Origin: Strigamia acuminata
Lineage: Eukaryota > Arthropoda > Chilopoda > Geophilomorpha > Linotaeniidae
DNA length: 64,000 nt
Direction: 5' to 3'
Assembly (NCBI GenBank): GCA_949358305.1
Contig: OX442314.1
Span: forward strand, 46,570,581-46,634,580
The position numbers and the translations under genes were made by a program. How positions within the stretch are numbered: the stretch's first letter is position 1; each line of letters begins with the position of its first letter. The notes under the pieces were generated by a model. The model had not been told where the DNA came from and did not search any database. It was given only the letters and a program-made list of their open reading frames with translations. This document shows positions 10,650 through 20,412 of this stretch, piece after piece.

Positions 10650-11430
10650 CTCATTCCGATCCAGAACATCTAATTAAGTGGGTTGAGGACACCCCATTCA
10701 AATGTCTAGTGATTCTATCTGTCACGTCTATTGAGGAATTTTTTGCCCAAATACAAAGTCGCCGAACTTTGAAATCACTCACTAATGAATTAAACACAGT
10801 CTACGAAAAATTTAAGGTAAAAAATTTTTATATTTTATTTTTATTTTATTTTATTTTTTTTGAAGTGCGAACATAAGTTAATTCATCCCATGAAAGGCGC
10901 CGCATGCATCATAAAATCAAAAACTAATGATTGGAAACGTGGAATTTTTTCAAGCTCGCACAAACAGAATCAAATAAGCATGTTAACAGTAGACGACGGA
11001 CTCCAAGAAAATGTACACATTTCTAATGTAATTATAAATTATAAATTATAAATTATAAATTACATATTTTTATTTCAGGCCAACGTCATCCAACCTAAGT
11101 TTTTAAGGCATCCAATTTTTATACTTAAACAAAGCCCATATGGATTGCAATCTGGAAACGTTAATATAAACGCTTTTTCTGATGCTCTTGCGCAAAATGA
11201 GCTTGTAAAAGATTGTTTTGTTGTCCAACATGAAGAGGAGGTTGTTCCAGGTGAAGAGGGAGTCCAAAATGAAGATGTCGTCCAAGTTGAAGCGGGGATG
11301 AACATGAAGAGGGGATCCAAGTTGAAGCAGGGATTCAAGATGAAGAGATTGTTCCAGACGAAGAAATGATTCAAGATGAAGAGGTTGTTCCAGATGAAGA
11401 AATGATTCTAGATGTAGAAGGGATCCAAAA
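10650..11430 (+). pseudogene. Tudor-domain gene fragment, three exons
   Basis: Exon 1 (10650-10816) ends VTSIEEFFAQI...YEKFK, the first strand region of an extended Tudor domain (S..dFf.qi...l..Y). A 49-bp intron (10817-10865) follows in phase 0. Exon 2 (10866-11027) carries the core: PMKGAACIIKSKTNDWKRGI, then VDDGLQENVHISN. A 51-bp intron (11028-11078) leads to exon 3 (11079 onward), beginning ANVIQPKFLRHP. Exon 3 passes into a 36-bp-type tandem repeat encoding Glu/Val/Gln-rich sequence (11225-11430), in which the frame ends at 11369. Tudor domains bind methyl-arginine partners, often in the PIWI pathway. No start codon or full gene is visible, so this is a fragment, though its exons are undamaged up to the repeats. 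Confidence 0.6.
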
Positions 11431-11719
11431 TCCAAGTTGAAGCGTTGGTCCGAAATCTAAGACCATGGGAAAACATCAAGGTGGTCTCTGTAAAGATCTA
11501 GAGCCAGATGATGTCTAATTGCTACTGAAGTAATTTCTGCAACTGCTACTTCAGTGCTGTAGCTGAAGTTATTATAAAGAAATTATTAAATAATTCAGAA
11601 TGAAAATTTATTTACATTTACAAATAAAAGTGCTTGTTTATATCATAAAAAATGCAAAACTTTGTCATGATTAATTTTAGATGTTATAATTTAAGTTGAC
11701 TACTCGCGCAAAAGTGGTG

Positions 11720-11868
11720 TTAATAGCAACCTTTCTTCTGTTTTCTTTTTTTTAGCAACTTTTTTTTTTTTTTTTTTTTAGTACATGGCCCTGAGTCTTG
11801 GGGGGCCCCTAAAATTTGGGGGCCCGGGGCTCAAGCCCCATTAGCCGTATGCAAGGTCCGCCCCTGTT
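11720..11868. mobile_element. Truncated second copy of the 10402 MITE
   Basis: TAGCAACCTTTCTTCTG through GCCGTATGCAAGGTCCGCCCCTG is nearly the same as 10465-10613. The left inverted-repeat end is missing. It follows the Tudor exons, so these exons lie between two direct copies of the same repeat. Confidence 0.6.
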
Positions 11869-12938
11869 ATTGTGATGATTGCTAGTGTCACAAGCAAATA
11901 ATGGCTGCTCATGCATCTCTGTGCGACACATCAACAATACATTTTGATTGGTCAACCTCGTTTTAAAACACTCAGACACCTGTTAGATGACTAAGTAACG
12001 AGTCATTAATTCTGAGAATGCAAAGAACCAATCAGTTGAAGGATTAAGGAAAGGAGGAGCTAAGTAGGTTATCAGCTCTCTGTTGTGCATATGAATTGGC
12101 ATTAGTGATGCCGCTGCCGGCATTAGCAAGGGTGGGGACTCACATTCCTACACTTGTGAAATAGGCAGTGAAATCACAGTGTGCAGTACAGTGTGCAGAA
12201 TGCAGTTGCCTACACAAGTTCAAAGCAGAGAACAGCTCCAGTCCAGTATAACCAAGCAGTAGAAGTTGTGCCACTTCAGAACCATTTTCCAGCCTATTTC
12301 AAAACCCAACGAGAAGTATGACCCAACAAGAAATTCTCCTGAAACCACTAAGGACATTCTACTGAAAATCAAACAACTACATCCAAAAGTGAACACTGAA
12401 CATTTAGTAGAGAAATGTGTGTGCCTTTGTGTGAACAAACAAAGAAAACTGAGTACCAAATTCAATAGCCAGCATTTGCATTTTTTCTTGTTCTTTATGT
12501 TGGATAGAAATACTAAAATGTAAGCTGAGGGTACTAAATGTTAGTTTAGCATGATAATTGTTTTGTTACAGCAAGTATCATTTGATAGGAAAAATTAGAA
12601 ACTTTTGGTGTGAACCAGCTATTTTAGTTATAAAAGCAAATAAAGAAACTTTTCTTTTCAATTTATATTAGAGAGTAGAATTTAATAAACTTTTGTTCTT
12701 TCTTATTTCCATATTCATGTGTTTGTCTTATTTTAAATCCATTTTCCACCGAGCCATAGAAACCACATTGCCACACTAGCAATGTCTGGCGATCGGTAAT
12801 GGGCGGATGATCGGTAATGATGACGTCGAAAAAAGAAATGCGTCCGGCTCGAGGCTTTTGGACAAAACTACTGTACTTCCGTTTTCACTTTCGTGTCACA
12901 ACGTTGAACTCATAACTTCTAATCACGAAGACAGTAAT

Positions 12939-13235
12939 ATGGCAAATTCTCCAAACCTACCACCACGAAGCCAATTTATGAAAAAACCATACGAGTCTGT
13001 TCCGCGAGAGGACACTGTGTTCATTCAGAAATTGAAACCCACAGTGACAGAAGAAACATTGAGGGTCCATTTCCATCGGCCAGACCTTGAACTAGACAAG
13101 TGACAATTTTTAGACATTTTTCAACTGGGGAATGCAACGGATCTGCGCTTTTTAAAATACCTAACTAAAGAAATGGCACGAAGTGCAATTCATAGGTTCA
13201 ACAACGAAACCTTTGATGAAAACGCGTTGATCTAA
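12939..13235 (+). pseudogene. Small RRM-like protein pseudogene
   Basis: From ATG 12939 the frame reads MANSPNLPPRS... then DTVFIQKLKPTVTEETLRVHF, which looks like RNP2 and helix 1 of an RNA-recognition motif. An in-frame TGA (13101-13103) interrupts it. The same frame then continues through FLKYLTKEMARSAIHRFNNE, like RNP1/helix 2 of an RRM, to a TAA at 13233-13235. It has no introns and lies just outside the 59-bp inverted repeat. A decayed retrocopy is likely. Confidence 0.4.
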
Positions 13236-13447
13236 GTAAGGCGCGTCGAAAGAATTGGTAGGATTGTATGTAGAAGTCATCGATAAGAATGTTTTTACAA
13301 CGAATTTTTCTAATTTTTCTAATTTTTTTAAAATGTATATCGTCATATAATTTATTTGTTTGTTGTAAAAATATCTATTTTTTTGTGTGTTGTAAAAATC
13401 TTAAATTTTTTGATTATTGTAAAAATATTGAATTAATTTATTTATTG

Positions 13448-13590
13448 TTTAATATATAATTTATTTCTTTATTATGTAATATATAATTTATTTCTTTATT
13501 ATGTAATATATAATTTATTTCTTTATTATGTAATACATCTATATAATTTATTTCTTTATTATGTAATATACTGTATAATTTATTTCTTTC
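13448..13590. repeat. 27-bp tandem repeat, about 5 copies
   Basis: The unit AATATATAATTTATTTCTTT plus ATTATGT repeats head to tail, with small insertions in the last two copies. Confidence 0.8.
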
Positions 13591-13866
13591 AAATCATGTT
13601 TTTACTATAAAACATGATTTGATGATGTAAAACCACTCATACTTAATTATTTCTTAAGTTTGACATGTTACATAACCTTTTTTTAGGTTATTTTGAAGAC
13701 ATAAGAGAAAATTTTAATTTCTCTTCCCATGACTTTTAACCCTCAGATGGACAATCTGAAAAGACGACGCTTTGGTGCCCACAATGTACCAATTTGGAGA
13801 CAAAATAATTAAATCTGGGTTCCGAGTCGGAACCCAGTTTGTCTTCTGAGGCCTCTCGGCTCATAA

Positions 13867-14245
13867 ATGACGAGGCAGAAAACAAAAGATCCAACATACC
13901 CAGTCGAACCAGTTCAGGGACAGATCTTAAGTTTTATTTTCCTAGTGCCCAAAAAGGATGGTGGTTTTAGACCAATCCTTAATTTAGAACCATCAAACGC
14001 GTCACTTAAATACCAGCATTTTAAAATGGAAGGAACCCAGACTGCTCTTACTCTAGTTAGTGAAGGTTTCTAAATGATTAATTTGACCTATCTTTCGCTT
14101 ATTTTTCCGTCCTTAACACAAAAGAATTTAGAAAATATCTTAGATTTTTATGGTTAAAAGTTCTTTATGTATGAATTTGGTGTTCTTCCGTTTGGTTTAC
14201 GCCCCGCTCCGTATGTTTTTACAAAGCTTTACAGAGTAATTTCAG
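13867..14245 (+). pseudogene. Second DIRS-type RT fragment
   Basis: The frame at 13867 carries FIFLVPKKDGGFRPILNL and YQHFKMEGTQTAL, the same RT box as at 3590-3700. After a stop, a shifted frame resembles the DAYFSV and RKFLRF region. Then YEFGVLPFGLRPAPYVFTKL is clear (to about 14235). Several frameshifts and stops are present. It is closer to the DIRS consensus than the 3-kb copy in places, so it is an independent copy rather than a recent duplicate. Confidence 0.7.
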
Positions 14246-14379
14246 CCTTATTCACAAGGTCGAGACCTTGAAATACCAAATAGCGCCACAGAGGGCACCA
14301 AAAGTCAACCCACATTACGTGGCTGCAGAAATTCAAATCACAGTAAGGCAGGCGTACGCTTAAGAAATGTCTTATTCTC

Positions 14380-15720
14380 GAGGCTCAGGTCGAATTTGTG
14401 CCGTTTTTGGGTGTCATAATAGCCAAAGGATAATGCCTAAGGGGCATTGTAGCATTCACACAGTACTGACACATGAAGATTGTTCATGTTTACAACCATT
14501 TCAATTACCATACATTCATTCCCCACAAATAAAGAAACAAAAATAGAATGGATGGCTAACTTGTAAGTTGGACAGACAAAACTTTGTAGCAAAGAAGAGA
14601 TCCATGCAAATTCTTTTAGCGGTGTTTATGAGATGACTGATTTTTCTGCTCCAAAGATAAGGTCCTTCTTATATCCCAGAGGAATTAATTTTTGAAATTG
14701 ATTCATAATTTGGGACTAATTACAAATATTAAAAAAATCGATTCTAGCACCAACTCAAAAAATTTCATTCCTTAGGTTTTTTTATTTTTTTATATGTTCA
14801 TGGAATCTACTAATTTATTTCAGCTATCAAGAATGGCAGACAGGAAGTGTGTTGTTAGGCGTATCAAGTACGTGATAGACATATTTCCACATCATATTCT
14901 AAATTACAGTACTGGAAGTATAGTGGAAATATAATTTTCCATAAATATTTCCACTGGGTGGAAAGACTATCTTTACACACTAAGATATTTACCAAAACAT
15001 TTCCACCTGGAAAACTTGCTTTTTTTTGCAGTGCCTGTTTTACTTTGAATTTAATTCTAAGAAGTGTGATTGCAGCATTCTTGTTTCAAGCAGATTCAGT
15101 CTTGAAGAGAAATCTGAAGTACCTTTAGCTTCCCACATGTTATCATTATTTGTTCGAGATTTGTTTAATGATTTTAAGTTTGAATTCGCCCGCTTTCCAC
15201 CACACAAACTTAGTTAAAAATTTATTTAAAATTTTGTTGAAAGCAGTTGAACATTTGTGGGTTCAAAGTTTTGGTACTTATTAAGATGCAGATTCTATAA
15301 ACAGAACTTGTTTTTGACAGTTTGTTGAAACCTTTCGCCTTTCCAAAAGCAAAAGAAATGAAAAAAATACTGAAGAAAATAATGAAATGTTTAATAATGT
15401 GCTTTACAAATGTATCGATCCAATTTGTCAAAACAAGTAAGTATTCTTTATAATTGATCATGTCATAGTAGTATTAAACCGATCCAAAACTGCTTTGAAC
15501 GCAGCAATGAACACTGCAAACCTTGACTAATGTGGATATTTTATGGAAACATGTTTCAGATGCTTACTACAAACGTAAAAACGCACAAATTAGGAATAAC
15601 TGGAAAATTAATGAGAATCACACTAAATTAACTAGTTTTTCCAATATGATTAATATTCAACTGGCTGCCAAAATTTTGTTATTATTTTGTGTCACCTGGC
15701 GCCAATGTATTGAAATCCCG
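14380..15720 (+). pseudogene. P-element/THAP9-like transposase pseudogene
   Basis: 14380-14680 resembles a THAP zinc finger in broken frames: CAVFGCHNSQ near the start, later NGWLT and an HANSF...DF segment where the C2CH motif ends. 15115-15210 reads SHMLSLFVRDLFNDFKFEFARFP, like the P-transposase segment that follows the coiled coil. 15520-15700 reads WKHVSDAYY and then HTKLTSFSNMINIQLAAKIL, matching the conserved HxKLTxxSxMxVxLAxxxLS block of P-type transposases. Several pieces are separated by AT-rich stretches that may be introns. Stops and frameshifts in the THAP part mark it as inactive. P-type transposases move DNA by a GTP-dependent cut-and-paste reaction. Confidence 0.55.
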
Positions 15721-17010
15721 TATGAGGGTCTCCACCGACAAGGGGAGTTGACTTGTAATCTCGCGGCTTCCGGGGACTTCAGATTCCGTAACTTTAACCT
15801 GTGCGTGTGCGAATAAACAATTCAACCTGCCACAATCGATGCGAATTCTCCTTTAACTAATTACTACAAATTTTAAGACCCAAGTAAGTTAGCAAGTATT
15901 CAAATCCTGACAAATGCTGAAGATGAAGTTAAGGTGAATGTTGAAGCAACTGTGTCAGTTCGAGGACCCACTAAACCTAACCAACACAATTACAATCGCG
16001 ACAACTAATGAGAAACCATCAACTATATCAGAAATATTCTCAAGAAAAAAATAGTGAAAAGTATTAATACCGCATTCATGTGGGAATATGGGCTTACATC
16101 ACAATCCTGTAAATGCAACATTCATGGTGGAATGCAGGCTTACAATACAGCCATGTAAATGCCACATTCATGCAAAGAAAACACCAGAGCTCTCTTCTGG
16201 TTCCACCGAGACTAGTGTCGAGTGGTCGGTTTTTCCAGGGGTGACCACGAGGAGGTAGAGAGTTGGATTTTACACCCCCAACTAATAAATAACCTCTTAC
16301 AAACACAATTAATAAAAATATACGCACAAACTGTTAATTTTTCTTAAGAACAATGATGACTGAAATTAGGCTTAATTAAAATCACATTTCAAAATCAAGA
16401 GTGGCGATACGAAAAATACAAGGAACCATTCTCTATCAATTATTCTTAAGTTTGAAGCTAATTAACTAAATTAATTGAATAAGATTTTTGATATTGTGTA
16501 TTTAAATTCCGAATTAAAATAAGATAGCACGAACTTACACGGAACAGCAATGCACGACTTCATCTCGATGTAACACAATGGTATTCCGCTACGGGGTTCA
16601 CAATGTGAAAAGAAGGTATGACGTTCCTGAGAGAACAAATCTTTCATGTTACGTAAGTCGAGGTTTGACGTACTACGTACCCAAAATCAAACCATAGATC
16701 AACAAATATCTAAACCTACATCTCATAATCTGAATACCAGAGCAACAGAACAATCACACACTCGACAATTAAATAACGCACCAGTAATCGCAATGGAAGA
16801 CTTCGGCTTGAGTGGTTTTCTTCACTACCCTAGCGACATTCCTGTCAAGTAGCCTTGGCTCTCCCATTGGCCCAGAAATCCGGCCAACCCCCTCTGGTGG
16901 CGTGCTTTTGTGAATGTGCGCTCATACTACAATAGCAGCGATCACGTGTTTCTTCCTCTAATTCGGGCGTCGTTTCCAGCCGTTGTTTTTTCTCGCATCG
17001 AAGCATTTTC
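15721..17010. other. Repeat-derived and possibly promoter-like DNA; no gene
   Basis: 16070-16290 holds the second copy of the repeat described at 7530-7852. 16840-17010 is less AT-rich. It is interrupted by the Mag insertion, and the pre-insertion locus continues at 42181. No coding frame was recognised. Confidence 0.35.
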
Positions 17011-17015
17011 CAAGG

Positions 17016-17169
17016 TGTAGTGTCCTTGAGACACGCAACGACCTTGTGTTGCATAATGTTGCCACCAGGCGACACTACTTATTAAAGCACATGATTCCGA
17101 GTGCAAGTGCACTCAGGTCATTCTTATCGATGCAATCACGCGAGTATGTTATTATTCCAATACACTACA
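17016..17169 (+). repeat. Mag-like 5' LTR
   Basis: It is 154 bp, TGTAGTGTCC...ACACTACA, with a TATTAAAG word in its first half that may act in promoter or polyadenylation function. No difference from the 3' LTR was seen by eye. Confidence 0.9.
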
Positions 17170-17170
17170 A

Positions 17171-17186
17171 TGGCGACGATGATGAG
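17171..17186 (+). promoter_or_regulatory. Primer-binding site, tRNA-Ser type
   Basis: TGGCGACGATGATGAG follows the LTR after one base. It differs at two positions from the complement of the 3' end of vertebrate tRNA-Ser(GCU) as I remember it (TGGCGACGAGGATGGG). The host tRNA set would settle this. Confidence 0.6.
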
Positions 17187-17315
17187 ATTAAACGAACTTT
17201 AAAACAATATACGGTGAAAAAGGATTAATAACAATGCAGGTGTGTGTGGATTAAATTATTGTGAAAAAAATTGGATTTTTGCGCAAGTGTGAAGTGAGTT
17301 CCGAGACATTTAAAA

Positions 17316-20276
17316 ATGGCGACGTCCAGTTTGACCTTGCCAGCGTTGAGCGGATTTGTAATTTCCGAAGGAAATTTAGACCAAAGGTGGACCAAGTGGA
17401 TAAAGTCATTGGAATTTTACCTCACTGCATCTACAATTACGGATGAGGCGCAGAAAAAGGCCATTTTATTGCACTTAGCAGGACCTGAAGTCTACGACAC
17501 ACTAGCAGAGGATGAGAAAAAGACGTATAAAACGACGACGGAAGCGTTAGCCAAGTATTTTCACCCACGGAAAAATTTACGTTACGAACGGCATGCGTTC
17601 AGACAGCTGAGCCAAGAAGCGACGGAGGTTATGGACACGTATGTGACCAGGTTGAAGGCCGCTGTTAAAGCATGTGAGTACGATACTTTAGAAGAAGATT
17701 TAATTGTGGATCAGATTCTAGAAAAGGGAAGAGATAAGGCGCTAAGGAGACGACTGCTACGAGAGGATAAGCTCACTTTGGCGTCGTTATTAACGTTAGC
17801 ACGATCCAGTGAGGCAAGTGAACGGCACGCGTCCGTCATGGAAATTGACAATGTTGTAAAACCAAAGGAAGAGTCGGTAAATCGAATTGAAAGAGGGAAA
17901 TCGTCGTTTCGAGGACGAGGGAGTAACAAAACCCGTGGAAATTTTCGGAAAAATGAAGAAGCAACATGGAAACAAGGAAAAGGAGATTCAAAACAAGGTG
18001 TAAAAACAGATTTGGAATGTTTTCGATGTGGGCAGAAAGGACACTTTGCAAATGATTGTAAAATTGCGAAAGGTAAAGAGTGTAGTTTTTGCCACAAAGT
18101 TGGACATTTTGAAAAAGTGTGTAGGCTTAAATTTCCACGAGGACGAGGAGGCCAGAGAGGTGCGGAACGCGTACGATACGTCGGAGTTCGAGAACGAGAA
18201 GAGGACGACGACAATGAATACGTTTTCCGCGTGGCATCCCACGATAAAGAAGACAGAGTAGAAGTCACGATTGGAAACCAGAAAGTGGACGTGTTATTGG
18301 ACTCAGGTTCGACAGTAAATGTAGTTGATTTAAAAACATGGAATTTGTTAAAAGTGCAGGGAATGCGGTTGGAACCAGTGAGGACAAAACTGTTCGCTTA
18401 TGGAGTTGAACAACCATTAGAGACGAGAGGACAATTTAACGCAGAAATCAGAGCCGGAGGAAAGAGCGTGCACTCGAAGTTCATTGTCGTGCCAAAAGGA
18501 AACATGCCGTTGTTGGGGAAGAAGACATCACGACAATTGGAGCTGATGAGTTTGAAAGACGCGACAGTGTGCACAATCGAGGAGAGCGATGCTTTTGACG
18601 CGGTTTTGAATGGAATGCGACCAGAATTAGCGGAAGAAGTGAGAAAACACATTAATATATTTTCAGGAGTAGGAAAATTAAGGGACTTCGAGTTGGACTT
18701 ATATGTTGATGAGGCAGTGAAGCCAGTCGCGCAATCAGTGCGGAGAATTCCTTTTCACATCAGGAAGATGGTGGACGACGAAATCGACAATTTATTACGA
18801 CAAGATATAATCGAACCAGTGACGGGGCCGACGGAATGGGTTTCACCCATGGTCCCGGTGACAAAACCGGATGGAAGTATCAGGATTTGTTTGGATATGA
18901 GGGCCGTCAACCAAGCGGTTAAAAGATCTCGACACCCTCTTCCAACAATGGACGAAGTTCTTGAAGAAATAGACGGCGCGGAGTTGATCACGAAGTTGGA
19001 TTGCAAGTGGGGTTATTGGCAAGTCCCATTGCGAGAAAGTTCAAGAAAATACACGGTTTTAGTAACCCACCGAGGGTTATATCGGTTCAAAAGATTGTTT
19101 TTCGGGATCGCCTCAGCGCCAGAGGAGTTTCAACGAATTCTGCAGAACATTTTAAAGGAGTGTGATGGCACACGAAATAGTCTAGACGACATTGTCGTTT
19201 ATGGAAAAACAGTTCGAGAGCACGATATTCGTTTGGCAAAGGTTTTGACGGTGTTGGAGCAAAATGGTTTGACACTGAATTTGAAAAAGTGTCGGTTTGG
19301 ACTCAAACGACTGGATTTTTTGGGACACATCATCTCGAAAGATGGAATATCGGTTGCCGAACAGAAGGTGAAAGCGGTACGAGACGCAGTAGCGCCGAAG
19401 ACAGCAACCGAAGTGCGAAGCTTCTTGGGCCTCGCAAACTATTGCGCGCGCTACATTAGAAATTTTGTGTCAGTCGCCGAACCACTGAGGAGCGTAGCCC
19501 GAAAGGACGTGACATTTGAGTGGACAGCCGTGCAGGAAAGAGCGTTTCAGGCCTTAAAGGATATGTTGTGCAGAGCTGAAACATTAGCTTTCTTCAGGAA
19601 GGATGCAGAAACGCAGTTAGTGGTCGACGCGTCACCGGTGGGACTCGGAGCGGTACTTTTGCAGCGTCAGAGCGGTGGGGAAAAGAAACCAGTTGCGTTT
19701 GCAAGCCGCACGCTCTCCCAGGTGGAAAGGCGGTACTCGCAAACTGAGAAAGAGGCGTTGGCGGTAGTCTGGGCTTGTGAAAAGTTCAGGCTATATTTGA
19801 TTGGACTCGAGTTTCAACTAGTGACCGACCACAAGGCACTAGAAGTGATATATTCAGCGCGCTCGAAGCCGTCAGCTCGTATAGAGAGATGGGTGTTACG
19901 GCTGCAACCATTCCAGTTCGTAATTAGGCATAAACCAGGAACATCAAACATCGCAGATGCCTTGTCACGTTTATTGCCAACCGACGAAGGGAAAACAATA
20001 ATTGGAGAGAGCGAGAAGTATGTTCGTTTTATCGTTAACAATGCAGTCCCGAAGGCGATGACAGTCGAGGAAATTGGTCGGGCATCGAAGGCAGATGCAG
20101 AAATTCAAGAAATTGAGAAGTTTTTGGCGACAGGGAAGAAATTTCCGAAGGAATTGGCCAGATTTCAATCCGTGAGGTTGGAATTAACGGTAATGAGGGG
20201 AATTTTACTGCGTGGAACACGAATTGTACCCCCGAAAGCGTTGAGAGATAAAATTGTCAACATCGCCTGCCACTGA
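17316..20276 (+). CDS. Mag-like Gag-Pol, N-terminal part (986 aa, truncated by insertion)
   Basis: One frame encodes Gag, two CCHC zinc knuckles (CFRCGQKGHFANDC and CSFCHKVGHFEKVC, about residues 235-270), an aspartic protease (LLDSGSTVN, about 328), reverse transcriptase (residues 460-700), RNase H (VVDASPVGLGAV, about 770; TDHKALEV) and the start of integrase. The ATG at 17316 is the first in frame after the primer-binding site. The frame ends artificially at DKIVNIACH where element B begins, so the His-His part of the integrase zinc finger is lost. The catalytic YxDD box reads NSLDDIVV, with Ser for the usual aromatic residue, while both aspartates remain. Otherwise the frame is undamaged, which fits a young insertion. 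Confidence 0.9.
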   Translation: MATSSLTLPALSGFVISEGNLDQRWTKWIKSLEFYLTASTITDEAQKKAILLHLAGPEVYDTLAEDEKKTYKTTTEALAKYFHPRKNLRYERHAFRQLSQEATEVMDTYVTRLKAAVKACEYDTLEEDLIVDQILEKGRDKALRRRLLREDKLTLASLLTLARSSEASERHASVMEIDNVVKPKEESVNRIERGKSSFRGRGSNKTRGNFRKNEEATWKQGKGDSKQGVKTDLECFRCGQKGHFANDCKIAKGKECSFCHKVGHFEKVCRLKFPRGRGGQRGAERVRYVGVREREEDDDNEYVFRVASHDKEDRVEVTIGNQKVDVLLDSGSTVNVVDLKTWNLLKVQGMRLEPVRTKLFAYGVEQPLETRGQFNAEIRAGGKSVHSKFIVVPKGNMPLLGKKTSRQLELMSLKDATVCTIEESDAFDAVLNGMRPELAEEVRKHINIFSGVGKLRDFELDLYVDEAVKPVAQSVRRIPFHIRKMVDDEIDNLLRQDIIEPVTGPTEWVSPMVPVTKPDGSIRICLDMRAVNQAVKRSRHPLPTMDEVLEEIDGAELITKLDCKWGYWQVPLRESSRKYTVLVTHRGLYRFKRLFFGIASAPEEFQRILQNILKECDGTRNSLDDIVVYGKTVREHDIRLAKVLTVLEQNGLTLNLKKCRFGLKRLDFLGHIISKDGISVAEQKVKAVRDAVAPKTATEVRSFLGLANYCARYIRNFVSVAEPLRSVARKDVTFEWTAVQERAFQALKDMLCRAETLAFFRKDAETQLVVDASPVGLGAVLLQRQSGGEKKPVAFASRTLSQVERRYSQTEKEALAVVWACEKFRLYLIGLEFQLVTDHKALEVIYSARSKPSARIERWVLRLQPFQFVIRHKPGTSNIADALSRLLPTDEGKTIIGESEKYVRFIVNNAVPKAMTVEEIGRASKADAEIQEIEKFLATGKKFPKELARFQSVRLELTVMRGILLRGTRIVPPKALRDKIVNIACH

Positions 20277-20412
20277 TCCATGCAATTTATGCAAAAAATT
20301 AGGGCATTGGCAAAAAGACTGCCCATCCTCCAAAAAGGACAAACCAGTGTCAACAGCTGAGTTTGAAAAAGCAGTCAAGATCATAACTGACATGTTTCGA
20401 AAAAACTTGTAG
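20265..20412 (+). pseudogene. Element B Gag, C-terminal remnant
   Basis: It encodes only the last residues of Gag: the zinc knuckle CNLCKKLGHWQKDC and the tail ending FRKNL, stop at 20410-20412. It is nearly identical to the end of the 1007-aa Gag in copy C. It lacks a start codon and is not in a functional setting. Confidence 0.85.
20400..20406 (+). other. -1 ribosomal frameshift site (A AAA AAC), element B
   Basis: The gag frame reads CGA AAA AAC TTG TAG. The heptamer A-AAA-AAC is in the correct X-XXY-YYZ phase two codons before the stop, and pol lies in the -1 frame and is open from here. The same arrangement is present in copy C. Confidence 0.75.

Larger units (their letters stand above)
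10198..12834. mobile_element. 2.6-kb segment bounded by 59-bp inverted repeats
   Basis: 10198-10256 (six T, then CGACGTCATCATTACCGATC...) is the reverse complement of 12776-12834, with one mismatch seen. The repeat itself contains the word ATTACCGATC twice. No transposase was recognised inside. Instead the segment encloses Tudor-domain exons (10650-11430) and two copies of a GGGGGCCC-rich MITE. I see no clear target duplication. It could be a non-autonomous transposon that captured a gene fragment, or two inverted copies of one MITE. Confidence 0.5.
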
